Of a DNA stretch of 64,000 nucleotides, positions 45,379 to 55,013 are shown piece after piece; the first letter of the stretch is position 1, and every line of letters begins with the position of its first letter. Below the pieces are notes generated by a model. It did no database searches and was not told where the DNA came from. It saw only the letters and a list, made by a program, of their open reading frames with translations. The stretch is from Alistipes sp. Zagget8 (GTDB lineage Bacteria > Bacteroidota > Bacteroidia > Bacteroidales > Rikenellaceae). Where the stretch lies: assembly GCA_001941065.1 (NCBI GenBank), contig MSHJ01000016.1, positions 1 to 64,000 on the forward strand, given 5' to 3'. Both the position numbers and the translations under genes were made by a program.

Positions 45379-48300
45379 ATGACACAACTCTACCAATGGA
45401 TGCAGCGCCGCGGCCTGTTCCCGATCTGTCGGGGAGGCATCCTGCTCGCACTGATGTTCCTCGCGGGCGGGGTCCGGGCGCTCGGCGCACCCGAAGCCGT
45501 GCAGCGGGTCACCCTCGACCTGAAAGACGCCACCCTGCAGGAGGCGTTCCTGCAAATCGAAAAACAGACCGACTACGCCTTTATCTATGCCGACAACACC
45601 CGCCCGCGCCTCACCGCGCACCGCGTCACGCTCCGTCTGACGGCGCAGCCCGTCCCGGCAGCCCTCGACAGACTGCTGGAGAAATCGGGGTTGGCCTATG
45701 AGATCCGGGGACGGCAGATCACCGTCAGTCCGGCACCGCCAGCGCCGGAGAAAGCCCCCTCCACAACAACCGCAAAGCGAACCTTCAGCGGCAATGTTAT
45801 CTCGGCGACCGACAGCCGGCCGATCGTCGGGGCCAGCGTCTATGTCGAGAGCTCGGACGCCGGCACCATCACCGGTCCCGACGGCTACTACTCGCTCGAC
45901 GTTCCCCCGGGAACGCACGAGGTGTCGTTCAGTTTCCTGGGCTACGAGACCCGCCGTGTTCCGGTCGACAACCCCATCCTGTTCAAGCTGGTCCAGCTCT
46001 TCGAGGCCGAGAACAGCATCAGCGAAGTGGTGGTCGTGGGCTTCGGCGTCCAGAAAAAGGAGAGCCTCGTGGGTGCCGTGCAGGCCGTGAAACCCTCGGA
46101 ACTGAAGGTCACCTCGAGTAACCTGACAACGGCCTTCGCCGGACGCATCGCGGGCATGGTCTCCGTGCAGTCGTCGGGCGAGCCCGGAGCCGACGGCGCG
46201 AACTTCTGGATTCGCGGCATCTCGACCTTCGGCACGAACAAGGAGCCGCTGATCATCATCGACGGCGTGGAGGTCGTGGCCGAGATGCTCAACCACACGG
46301 CTCCCGAGTCCATCGAGTCGTTCTCGGTGCTCAAAGACGCCACGGCGACGGCGCTCTACGGCAGCCGGGGCGCCAACGGCGTGCTGATCGTCACCACCAA
46401 GGAGGGCCGCAACTCCGAAAAACTGACGGTCAACGTCCGTGCCGAGGCCGGCATCTCGATGCCGACGCGCGTACAGAAAATCGCCGACGGCGTGACCTAT
46501 ATGGAGGCCTTCAACGAGGCGCTCTGGACCCGCACGGCCCTCTCGGAGCGCGGCAGCTTCAAACCCTATTACTCCGAGGAAAAGATCGAGGGGACGCGCC
46601 GGGGCCTCAACCCCTACGTCTTCCCCAACAACAACTGGTACGAGATGCTGTTCAAGGACATGACCTGGAGCCAGAACTTCAACATCAACGCCCGGGGCGG
46701 CGGATCGAAAATCACCTATTTCCTCAACGCCTCGATTCACAACGAGGACGGCATCGTGCGCCGCCCCTCGGAGTCAAAATTCAACACCAACATCAACGCC
46801 CAGAAATACATCTTCCAGAGCAATATCGCCGCACAACTGACGCGCACGACGCGCGTGAGCCTGCGCATGAACACCCAGCTCTACTACCGCCACCTGCCCG
46901 ACGTTTCGGTTTCGGACCTCTTCTACTATACGATGCGGGCCAACCCGGTGTCGTTCCCCGCAACGTTCCCCTCGGAAAAAGCCGGCGTGAACTACACGGT
47001 CTACGGCAACTCGGAGTCGTGGGGCAACGGTCTCGACATCAATCCCTACGCCGAGCTGAGCCGCGGCTACAAGGACCGCCACACCAACTACATGACCAAC
47101 AACCTGCAGGTGGACCAGAACCTCGATTTCATCACCAAGGGACTCTCGGTCAAGGGCATGGTAACGTTCTTCAACAAGACCTACAACGACGTGGCCCGCT
47201 ATTTCCGGCCCTTCTACTACACCCTTTCGGACTACATGGTCAAGGACGACGGAAGCTATGACTACTCCATCCGCGAACTGCCGCAGAACCCCGTCGGCTC
47301 GACCTACCTGGGGACGTGGACCAGCGGTTCGGGATACCGCGAACTCCAGTTCCAGGCTTCGGCCAACTATGCCCGCACGTTCGGCGACCACGACGTCAAC
47401 GCCATGCTGGTCTACCACCAGCGCGAGAAGCTCAACAACCGCCCCTCGTCGACCGAGACCGACGTGCTGCCCTTCCGCGAGCAGGGACTCGCCGGGCGCC
47501 TGACCTACGGCTACAAAAGCAAATACCTCATGGAGGCCAACTTCGGCTACAACGGCAGCGAGAACTTCATCCGCGGGCGCCGCTTCGGATTCTTTCCCTC
47601 GGTGGCCGTAGGCTGGGTGGTCTCCCGCGAAGGATTCTTCCAGCCGCTGACCAAAGTCGTCAACAACCTGAAATTCCGCGTCTCCTACGGCGAATCGGGG
47701 AACGACGCGCTGGCGGCCCGCTTCCCCTACATCTCGACAATCACGATGGACAACAAGCTCAACGTCTATTTCGGCGACAAATACGCCCAGCAGTCGGGCC
47801 CGGGCATCACGCTGCTCGGCAACGAGGACGCCTCGTGGGAAATCAGCCGCAAATTCAACGCCGGCATGGACCTGAACATGTTCGACAACAGCCTGAGCAT
47901 CATCGTCGACGCCTTCAACGAAAACCGTTCGGGGATCTTCATGCAGCGCGTGTCCCTCCCCTCGTCGATGGGCTACACGGGCGAAACCTCCTACGGCAAC
48001 ATCGGCAAGGTCCGCAACTACGGCGTCGACGGGTCGCTCGAATACAACCGGGCCTTCGGCAAGGACCTGATCGTCTCCGTGCGCGGCACGTTCACCTACG
48101 CCCACAACGAAACGGTCTTCCGCGACGAGGCGCGGGGCACGGCCCCCTACATGCTGCGCAAGGGCCAGCCGATCTACTCGCTCTGGGGACTGGTCGCCGA
48201 CGGACTCTTCGCCTCGCAGGAGGAGATCGACCGCAGCCCCGTGCAGACCTTCTCGGGCACGGTGCTCCCGGGCGACATCAAATACCGCGACCTGAACGGC

Positions 48301-48807
48301 GACGGCGTGATCGACGACAACGACCAAACCTCGATCGGACGCCCGACGATCCCCGAAATCTTCTACGGCTTCGGCGCCAACATCCAGTACAAAAAGTTCG
48401 ACTTCTCGTTCTTCTTCCAGGGCACGGGACGCTACGGAATCGAGATGATCGACATGCACCCGTTCCGCGACGACCAGTACTCGGGTTTCAACATGACCCA
48501 GTGGGTCGCCGACAACTACTGGCGGGAGTCCGCCCCGAACCCCGATGCGAAATACCCGCGCCTGGACATCAACTACAACAAGAACAACACCCAGCGGTCG
48601 TCGTTCTGGATTCGCAACGGCGCCTACCTGCGCCTGAAGACCGTCGAACTGGGCTTCACCCACAAATCGCTGCGCGTCTACTTCGTCGGCACGAACCTGC
48701 TGACCTTCTCTCCGTTCAAGAACTGGGACCCTGAGCTGGGGCGCGGCAACGGACTGGTCTATCCGCTGCAGAAAACGCTGAAAATCGGTGTCCAATATAA
48801 CTTCTAA
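45379..48807 (+). CDS. SusC/RagA TonB-dependent receptor with STN domain
   Basis: 1142 residues. After the signal segment (about residues 14-35) comes an STN signalling domain (about 40-115, TLQEAFLQIEKQTDYAFIY), a carboxypeptidase-regulatory-like domain (about 135-200, ATDSRPIVGASVYVESSD), the plug (about 215-330, EVVVVGFGVQKKESLVGAV and GVEVV...ALYGSRGANGVLI) and the 22-strand barrel ending in IGVQYNF. It imports oligosaccharide through the outer membrane with SusD as lid, driven by TonB. The STN domain couples binding to the anti-sigma/sigma pair upstream. Confidence 0.95.
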   Translation: MTQLYQWMQRRGLFPICRGGILLALMFLAGGVRALGAPEAVQRVTLDLKDATLQEAFLQIEKQTDYAFIYADNTRPRLTAHRVTLRLTAQPVPAALDRLLEKSGLAYEIRGRQITVSPAPPAPEKAPSTTTAKRTFSGNVISATDSRPIVGASVYVESSDAGTITGPDGYYSLDVPPGTHEVSFSFLGYETRRVPVDNPILFKLVQLFEAENSISEVVVVGFGVQKKESLVGAVQAVKPSELKVTSSNLTTAFAGRIAGMVSVQSSGEPGADGANFWIRGISTFGTNKEPLIIIDGVEVVAEMLNHTAPESIESFSVLKDATATALYGSRGANGVLIVTTKEGRNSEKLTVNVRAEAGISMPTRVQKIADGVTYMEAFNEALWTRTALSERGSFKPYYSEEKIEGTRRGLNPYVFPNNNWYEMLFKDMTWSQNFNINARGGGSKITYFLNASIHNEDGIVRRPSESKFNTNINAQKYIFQSNIAAQLTRTTRVSLRMNTQLYYRHLPDVSVSDLFYYTMRANPVSFPATFPSEKAGVNYTVYGNSESWGNGLDINPYAELSRGYKDRHTNYMTNNLQVDQNLDFITKGLSVKGMVTFFNKTYNDVARYFRPFYYTLSDYMVKDDGSYDYSIRELPQNPVGSTYLGTWTSGSGYRELQFQASANYARTFGDHDVNAMLVYHQREKLNNRPSSTETDVLPFREQGLAGRLTYGYKSKYLMEANFGYNGSENFIRGRRFGFFPSVAVGWVVSREGFFQPLTKVVNNLKFRVSYGESGNDALAARFPYISTITMDNKLNVYFGDKYAQQSGPGITLLGNEDASWEISRKFNAGMDLNMFDNSLSIIVDAFNENRSGIFMQRVSLPSSMGYTGETSYGNIGKVRNYGVDGSLEYNRAFGKDLIVSVRGTFTYAHNETVFRDEARGTAPYMLRKGQPIYSLWGLVADGLFASQEEIDRSPVQTFSGTVLPGDIKYRDLNGDGVIDDNDQTSIGRPTIPEIFYGFGANIQYKKFDFSFFFQGTGRYGIEMIDMHPFRDDQYSGFNMTQWVADNYWRESAPNPDAKYPRLDINYNKNNTQRSSFWIRNGAYLRLKTVELGFTHKSLRVYFVGTNLLTFSPFKNWDPELGRGNGLVYPLQKTLKIGVQYNF

Positions 48808-48820
48808 CCCTCCGAGAACC

Positions 48821-50710
48821 ATGATAAAAACACTTTACCACCGCTTTCTGGTCCTGCTCGCGGCAATGTCCGCAGCCGCATGCACCGACTACCTCGACGT
48901 ACTGCCGGAGGGAACCCCCGAGCTGCGCGACATTTTCAAGACCGAAACACAGGCCGAGAAATTCCTCGCCACGCTCTACAACTACATCCCCAACGTCACG
49001 GGCTACCGCCCGATGCCGGACTACTGCGCCGGCGGCGACGTGATGACCGGCTGGGTCGGGGCCGTCCGCTACTTCCCCTACAAGAGCCTGCTCTACAACG
49101 AGGAGAGCGCCACGACGACCTATTTCGGGATGTGGAACGTCAAGGGCAACCCCTCGGGGAGCCAGAACTACGACCTCTTCAAGGGCATCCGCTACTGCTA
49201 CATCCTGCTCGACAACGTCGACAAGGTCCCGGGACTCGACCCCAAGACCCGCAACCAGTGGATAGGCGAGGCCAAATTCCTGATCGCCTATTATCATTGG
49301 CAGCTGATGTCGTACTACGGCCCGACGGTGATCGTCGAACGGGAGATCGGCCAGAACGAGACGGACGAAGCCGTGATCTACCCCGAACGCCGTCCCTACG
49401 ACGAATGCGTGACGTTCGTCACCCGCCTGCTGGACGAAGCCGCCGCCCTGATGGTGGCCACCCAGCCCGCCGGCAAGCTGGGCCGCGCGACCTCCGTGGC
49501 GGCCAAGGCGATCAAGGCCCGCGTACTGCTCTACGCCGCCAGTCCGCTGGTGAACGGCAATTCAGAATTTTACTCCGGATTCAGGAACAAGTCGGGCCGA
49601 CACCTGATCAACCAGGAATACGACCCCGAGAAATGGGAAAAGGCCCGTACGGCGGCGCAGGAAGCAATCGAGCTGGCCGAGGAGAACGGCTACAAGCTCT
49701 ACGAGAATCCCACCGCAACGACACTTCCCGACGCCGAGCGAGGTGAGGTCAACTACCACGACCTGTTCGTCGAGCCGACCTGGCCCCAAAATCTCGAATA
49801 TCTGTGGGCCTCGGGCGACCAGACCTATATCCGCAACGTTCAGTTCCGCGGCGGGGCGCGCATCGAGGACCCTTACAATACCTCGAGTTTCAACCCCTAC
49901 GTCGTTCCGACGTTCGAGCTGGTGGAGATGTACTACTCGAAGAACGGGCTTCCGATGGACGCCGACCCCGAGACGAAGGACCTCGACCTCTACAAGATGG
50001 ACCCCGACAAGGAGACGGCCGTCCTGCACCTCAACCGGGAACCGCGCTTCTATGCCTCGGTGGGCTACGACCGCGGTCCCTACGAGATCAACAACCAGTC
50101 GTTCACGCTCTACTGCCGCAAAGGCGAACGTCAGGGCAGCACGGGAAACATCGCCCACGAGTACCAAAGCTGCACGGGCTATGTGCTGAAGAAGTGGATA
50201 CACCGCACACTGGCCTACGACAAGGGGTCGCAGCAGTACACCTACCGCGAATACCCGTTCCCGCTGATCCGGCTGGCGGAACTCTACCTGAGCTATGCCG
50301 AAGCCGATTTCGAATACACGGGATCGCTCGGCAGCCAAAGTCTCATCTACCTGAACAAAGTCCGCAAACGCGCCGGACTGCCCGACTTCGAGGTGTCGTG
50401 GAACCGCGCCGGGGGCATTCCGCAAGGGCAGAGACTGCGCGACGTACTGCACCAGGAGCGGCTGATCGAGCTGGCGATGGAAGCGCGGTGGTTCCACGAC
50501 CTCCGCCGCTGGAAAACCGCCGGCAGGATGCTGGGCCACGCCCCCAAATCGTGGAACCTCGAGGCCTCCGACGGCCCAGGATTCTACCAGGTGGTGAACA
50601 TGAAGGAGAGCGGCACACGAACCTTCATCACGCCCAAATCCTACTGGATGGCCATTCCGCTCTCGCAAATCAACATCAACCAGAATCTGGTCCAGAATCC
50701 GGGCTATTAA
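48821..50710 (+). CDS. SusD/RagB family glycan-binding lipoprotein
   Basis: 629 residues from MIKTLYHRFLVLLAAMSAAAC; the lipobox cysteine is at about residue 21 with TDYLDVLPEG following, the usual SusD start. Tetratricopeptide-like helices and the C-terminal motif RLAELYLSYAEADF...LNKVRKRAGL...ERLIELAMEARWFHDLRRW are intact. It sits on the SusC barrel outside the cell and binds the glycan. The ATG at 48821 is 14 bases after the susC stop. Confidence 0.94.
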   Translation: MIKTLYHRFLVLLAAMSAAACTDYLDVLPEGTPELRDIFKTETQAEKFLATLYNYIPNVTGYRPMPDYCAGGDVMTGWVGAVRYFPYKSLLYNEESATTTYFGMWNVKGNPSGSQNYDLFKGIRYCYILLDNVDKVPGLDPKTRNQWIGEAKFLIAYYHWQLMSYYGPTVIVEREIGQNETDEAVIYPERRPYDECVTFVTRLLDEAAALMVATQPAGKLGRATSVAAKAIKARVLLYAASPLVNGNSEFYSGFRNKSGRHLINQEYDPEKWEKARTAAQEAIELAEENGYKLYENPTATTLPDAERGEVNYHDLFVEPTWPQNLEYLWASGDQTYIRNVQFRGGARIEDPYNTSSFNPYVVPTFELVEMYYSKNGLPMDADPETKDLDLYKMDPDKETAVLHLNREPRFYASVGYDRGPYEINNQSFTLYCRKGERQGSTGNIAHEYQSCTGYVLKKWIHRTLAYDKGSQQYTYREYPFPLIRLAELYLSYAEADFEYTGSLGSQSLIYLNKVRKRAGLPDFEVSWNRAGGIPQGQRLRDVLHQERLIELAMEARWFHDLRRWKTAGRMLGHAPKSWNLEASDGPGFYQVVNMKESGTRTFITPKSYWMAIPLSQININQNLVQNPGY

Positions 50711-50729
50711 CCGACTAACGAACAGACCG

Positions 50730-51254
50730 ATGAAAACACACCCTTCGCCTACTTTTCCATTCACAAAAATTTGCTTTCCTGTCGTTTTTTGCTACTTTTG
50801 TTTGCTTCTATTGCCCGCATGCAACGACGGCAGGGAGGTGAACCTCACGATCCCGACCGAGGTCTATCTGGTGCAGGCGGGCCTGCAAACGGTCGGATTC
50901 CCGGAGTCCGGGGAGCCGCAGGCCACGCTCACCGTCTACAAGGGCGGCTATAACGACGACGGCGTGAGCGTCCGGCTGGGCATCAGCGAATACGCCCTCG
51001 ACCGCTACAACGAGGAGAACGCTACCGGATACCGGATGCTGCCCGAGACCTATTGCACGTTCGACACCCGAAACGTGGAACTCGGCGCCAAACGCTGGAA
51101 AGCGGACGTCACCGTCACATTCCGGGCCTCGGAACTGCTCGCGGAGCTCCCCTCGGACAGCGAATGGGTCCTGCCCGTCGCCGTCACCGGCATCTCGTCG
51201 GGCGAGGTGAACGCCGGTAAAAGCGCCGCATTACTACTGTTACAAATACCCTGA
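50730..51254 (+). CDS. DUF1735/BT_3987-like surface lipoprotein
   Basis: 174 residues, lipobox LLPAC at about residue 31, then one immunoglobulin-like domain (TEVYLVQAGLQTVGFPESGEPQATLTVYKGG...) of the DUF1735 type seen in surface glycan-binding proteins of PULs. It is short: usual relatives carry a second, carbohydrate-binding or enzymatic domain after this one, missing here. It ends 18 bases before the GH3 gene. Confidence 0.75.
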   Translation: MKTHPSPTFPFTKICFPVVFCYFCLLLLPACNDGREVNLTIPTEVYLVQAGLQTVGFPESGEPQATLTVYKGGYNDDGVSVRLGISEYALDRYNEENATGYRMLPETYCTFDTRNVELGAKRWKADVTVTFRASELLAELPSDSEWVLPVAVTGISSGEVNAGKSAALLLLQIP

Positions 51255-51271
51255 AACCCAAACACAGACCG

Positions 51272-53734
51272 ATGAAACAACTGCTACTGCTGACGCTTCT
51301 GCTGACTCCCGCGCTCCTTCCGGCACAAACGATCACCCCGGAGGCGAAATCCCGCGCCGCGGAGCTGGTGAAGCGCATGACCCTCGAAGAGAAACTCGAC
51401 TATATCGGAGGTTACAACGACTTCTACATCCGCGCCGTGCCGCGGCTGGGAATCCCTGAAATCCGCATGGCCGACGGACCGCAGGGGGTCCGTAACGACA
51501 CCCGCAGCACGATGTATGCGAGCGGCATCGCGGCCGCCGCGACATGGAGTCCCGAAACCGTCTACAACATGGGCGTCGGACTCGGACGCGACGCCCGGGC
51601 ACGCGGGGTCCACATCCTGCTCGGCCCCGGCGTGAATATCTACCGTTCGCCCCTTTGCGGCCGGAATTTCGAATATTTCAGCGAAGACCCGTGCCTCACA
51701 GGGGAGATTGCCGTGCAGTACATCCAGGGCGTGCAGTCGCAGGGCGTGATGGCCACGGTCAAGCACTTCGCGGGCAACAACCAGGAGTGGAACCGCCACC
51801 ATGCCAGTTCGGACATCGACGAACGGACGTTGCAGGAGATCTATTTCCCGGCCTTCCGGCGTGCCGTGCAGGATGCCGGGGTCGGCAGCGTGATGTCGAG
51901 CTACAATCCCCTCAACGGCGTGCACACGTCGGAGAACCACGACCTCGCCGTGCGCACGCTGCGCGACGCATGGGGTTTCGAAGGTATCTTCATGTCCGAC
52001 TGGAACGCCACCTATTCGGGTGTGGGCGCCGCGAACGGAGGCCTCGATCTGGAAATGCCCTCCGGAAAGTTCATGAACCGCGGGAACCTGCTGAAAGCCA
52101 TCGAAACGGGACTGGTGCGCGAGGAGACCATCGACCTCAAGGTACAACACATCCTCCAGACACTCATCGCGTTCGGGTTCTTCGACCGCGACCAGCGGGA
52201 CGACTCCATCCCCGAGCAAGACGCCGTTTCACGCGAAGCGGCGCTCCAACTGGCCCGGGAAGGCATCGTGCTGCTGAAAAACGACAACGACTTGCTGCCC
52301 CTGCGCGGAGGCCGGATCGCCGTCATGGGGCCCAACGCCGCACGGGTCGTGACGGGCGGCGGAAGCGGCTATGTACACCCCTGCTCGACCGTCCCGGTGC
52401 TCGACGGAATGCAGTCACTAGGCCGCCGCTGGAAGATTGTCGACCTGAGCGACAAACGGCACAGCAACCTCACCGCTGGCGGATTCTACACCGGCTCCGA
52501 CTGCCGTGAACCCGGCCTGCGGGCCGCCTATTTCCCCAACCGAAAATTTCAGGGGACGCCCGTGATCGAACGCACGGAAACCGCCATAGAGTACGACTGG
52601 GGCAAAGGCAGCCCGGCGGAAGGAATGCCCGAAGACAACTTCTCGATCCGCTGGACGGGCGTACTGAAACCCGCGGCGAATACGACGCTTCGTTTCACAA
52701 TCGGCGGCGACGACGGCTACCGCATCTTCATCGGCGGCGAATGCGTGGCCGGGGACTGGGGCAACCACCGGCTCACCACCCGGTCGGCCGAACTGAACCT
52801 CGAAGCCGGACGCACCTACCCCGTCGTGATCGAATATTTCGACACGGCAAGCAGCGCCTCAGTCCATTTCAAATACGAATTCACCGACCTCGAGGCCCGC
52901 GACGAAGCGCTCCGCACGGCCGATGCCGTGGTCCTCTGCGTAGGATTCAGCCCCGAGACCGAGAAAGAGAACTCCGACCGCACCTTCTCGCTGCCCGAAG
53001 GCCAGGACGAACTGATCGAACACATCGCATCGCTTAACGACCGTGTAATCCTCGTCGTGAACAGCGGCGGCGGAATCGACATGTCGAAATGGCACGACAA
53101 GGTGGCGGCAATCCTGATGGCCTGGTACCCGGGGCAGGAGGGAGGCCAGGCCGTCGCCGAAATACTCTCGGGCCGTATCTCACCCGGCGGCCGCCTGCCC
53201 ATCACCATCGAGAAACGCTGGGAAGACAACCCCGTGCACGACAATTACTACAACAACGTCTTCAACGACTACCGGAAGGAGACCTACCTGCGGATCGCCT
53301 ACAACGAAGGCATCTTCGTCGGCTACCGGGGCTACGACCGCACGCAGACCGAACCGCTCTACCCGTTCGGCTACGGCCTGAGCTACACGACCTTCGACTA
53401 TTCGAACCTCACGGTCACGCGCGACGGCGATGCCCATATCGTATCGTTCGACCTGACGAACTCGGGCAAATCCGACGCCGCGGAAGTCGCCCAGCTCTAC
53501 GTCACCGACCCGGAATGCACGGTCCCCCGCCCCGCCAAGGAGCTGAAGGGATTCCGCAAAGTGTTCCTCCGCAAAGGCGAGACGAAGCACGTGACGCTCC
53601 GCCTGAACGACGACGCCTTCGCCTTCTACGACACGCTGCAAGGGAAATTCACCGTCGAGCCGGGCGAATTCATCATCTCCGTCGGCCCGTCCTCAGCCGA
53701 CCTGCGGCTCAGGACACGAATCATCCACGAATAA
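51272..53734 (+). CDS. Glycoside hydrolase family 3 enzyme with PA14 domain
   Basis: 820 residues with signal peptide (to about residue 19, LLPAQ) and no lipobox, so probably periplasmic. The GH3 N-domain has RMADGPQGVRND, KHFAGNNQEWNRHH and the nucleophile Asp243 in MSDWNAT. The GH3 C-domain is interrupted by a PA14 insert (about 410-535) as in bacterial beta-glucosidases, then a fibronectin-III-like domain closes the protein. It would release glucose or a similar sugar from the non-reducing end of imported oligosaccharides. It is the only glycosidase in the visible locus. Confidence 0.93.
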   Translation: MKQLLLLTLLLTPALLPAQTITPEAKSRAAELVKRMTLEEKLDYIGGYNDFYIRAVPRLGIPEIRMADGPQGVRNDTRSTMYASGIAAAATWSPETVYNMGVGLGRDARARGVHILLGPGVNIYRSPLCGRNFEYFSEDPCLTGEIAVQYIQGVQSQGVMATVKHFAGNNQEWNRHHASSDIDERTLQEIYFPAFRRAVQDAGVGSVMSSYNPLNGVHTSENHDLAVRTLRDAWGFEGIFMSDWNATYSGVGAANGGLDLEMPSGKFMNRGNLLKAIETGLVREETIDLKVQHILQTLIAFGFFDRDQRDDSIPEQDAVSREAALQLAREGIVLLKNDNDLLPLRGGRIAVMGPNAARVVTGGGSGYVHPCSTVPVLDGMQSLGRRWKIVDLSDKRHSNLTAGGFYTGSDCREPGLRAAYFPNRKFQGTPVIERTETAIEYDWGKGSPAEGMPEDNFSIRWTGVLKPAANTTLRFTIGGDDGYRIFIGGECVAGDWGNHRLTTRSAELNLEAGRTYPVVIEYFDTASSASVHFKYEFTDLEARDEALRTADAVVLCVGFSPETEKENSDRTFSLPEGQDELIEHIASLNDRVILVVNSGGGIDMSKWHDKVAAILMAWYPGQEGGQAVAEILSGRISPGGRLPITIEKRWEDNPVHDNYYNNVFNDYRKETYLRIAYNEGIFVGYRGYDRTQTEPLYPFGYGLSYTTFDYSNLTVTRDGDAHIVSFDLTNSGKSDAAEVAQLYVTDPECTVPRPAKELKGFRKVFLRKGETKHVTLRLNDDAFAFYDTLQGKFTVEPGEFIISVGPSSADLRLRTRIIHE

Positions 53735-53749
53735 GTATCTTTCCAATCG

Positions 53750-53791
53750 AAGGGAACGGGTAATTCTCAAATGAGAATTACCCGTTCCCTT
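53750..53791. terminator. Bidirectional terminator between GH3 and the second polysaccharide locus
   Basis: Perfect 20-base arms (53750-53769 and 53772-53791) with T-rich DNA following; it separates converging units. Confidence 0.9.
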
Positions 53792-53825
53792 TTATCTTAT
53801 ATTAGTAAGACGGTCACTCTGTTAT

Positions 53826-55013
53826 TTAAAGATGATCAATAAAGTTACGACATTCTGTAATCTGTTGATCGAAATCAAATACAGTACGACTTATTCGGAT
53901 ACAATTCATTGAAAAATATCGATATTCATCATCCGACATCGCAACTAACTTTTTGACATTGGTCTGTAAAGCTGCATAATCGCCAGGCATGGAAACCAAT
54001 CCAACTTCATATTGCGTCACAATTTCTGCCCCCTCGCCACCTCCGCAAAACAAAACGGGAATGCCCATCGGTAGAATATCGAATATCTTAGACGGAACAG
54101 CCCCTTTAATCCTGACAGCCAACGGAATGATCGAAGCATCATATTTCGTCAATTCCTCTGCCATTCTTTCTTTCTCTATATAACCGTGGTAATAAACATT
54201 ACAATCATTTTCTGCAATGAAGGTTTCTATTTCTTGAGTTTGATTGCCACCTCCATACAGATGGAGCTCAACACCCAAAGTCTTGAAATCAACATTTTTA
54301 ATGATATCCAATAGATTCTGCGCCACTCCTAAAAGTCCCGCATAAACAATTTTCACCGGAACAGATCTCGATCGGCAGTCAATAGATACGTTATATTTTT
54401 GAAGATTACGATATAAAAACAGCCTTTCTGAACACTTAAACGCAGCAACGTATTTTAATATCTCATTTGATTGTCCTAAAATCGCATCCGCTTTTTTATA
54501 GTTAAATCGTTCGATCTTGGAGAATATCTTGTGCATCGTATCACCTTCCGCCATCGCCCCCAACTCGACGGCAGACAATGGCCATAAATCGGATATATTA
54601 AGAATGGTTTTCTTATTATATAAACATTTGAACAACGCAATGGCCGAAGCAGCCACAGGCAGCGGTGGACTTTGGATAATAATACGATCATAGTTTTTAA
54701 CAAGACTCCGTCTAAATGCAAACAGCCAAATCATTACGGCAAACGAAACCATACTTATTCCCCGCAGGATCGGATTTTGGGAAACCGTAGCGTAAGTCCA
54801 ATAACGATATACATTACACCCATTTATTATCTCCTTCTTATACAGACGGCCTCGATAGGCCTCAAAAATACGCCCTTTCGGATAATTCGGCAAACAAGTC
54901 AAAATGTCGACCTCATCTCCCTGGCTCTTAAAACCATTCGCCATATTGGTGATACGAGACGGAGCCGCCCCTAATTCAGGGGAAAAATAAAATGATACCA
55001 ACAAAATTTTCAT
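53826..55013 (-). CDS. Family 4 glycosyltransferase, WbuB-like
   Basis: 395 residues, GT-B. N-terminus MKILLVSFYFSPELGAAPSRITNMANGF and DEVDILTCLPNYPKG are typical of the WbuB/WcaI group, often N-acetylfucosamine transferases (substrate not proven here). Donor-site segment KGAVPSKIFDILPMGIPVLFCGGGEGA. It is the last gene of the second leftward locus and overlaps the heparinase-like gene as ATGA. Confidence 0.9.
   Translation of the reverse strand: MKILLVSFYFSPELGAAPSRITNMANGFKSQGDEVDILTCLPNYPKGRIFEAYRGRLYKKEIINGCNVYRYWTYATVSQNPILRGISMVSFAVMIWLFAFRRSLVKNYDRIIIQSPPLPVAASAIALFKCLYNKKTILNISDLWPLSAVELGAMAEGDTMHKIFSKIERFNYKKADAILGQSNEILKYVAAFKCSERLFLYRNLQKYNVSIDCRSRSVPVKIVYAGLLGVAQNLLDIIKNVDFKTLGVELHLYGGGNQTQEIETFIAENDCNVYYHGYIEKERMAEELTKYDASIIPLAVRIKGAVPSKIFDILPMGIPVLFCGGGEGAEIVTQYEVGLVSMPGDYAALQTNVKKLVAMSDDEYRYFSMNCIRISRTVFDFDQQITECRNFIDHL

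Noticed and set aside
46774..48822. 682-residue open frame on the minus strand
   Set aside because: Antisense of susC, no protein-like motifs and low-complexity valine/arginine content.
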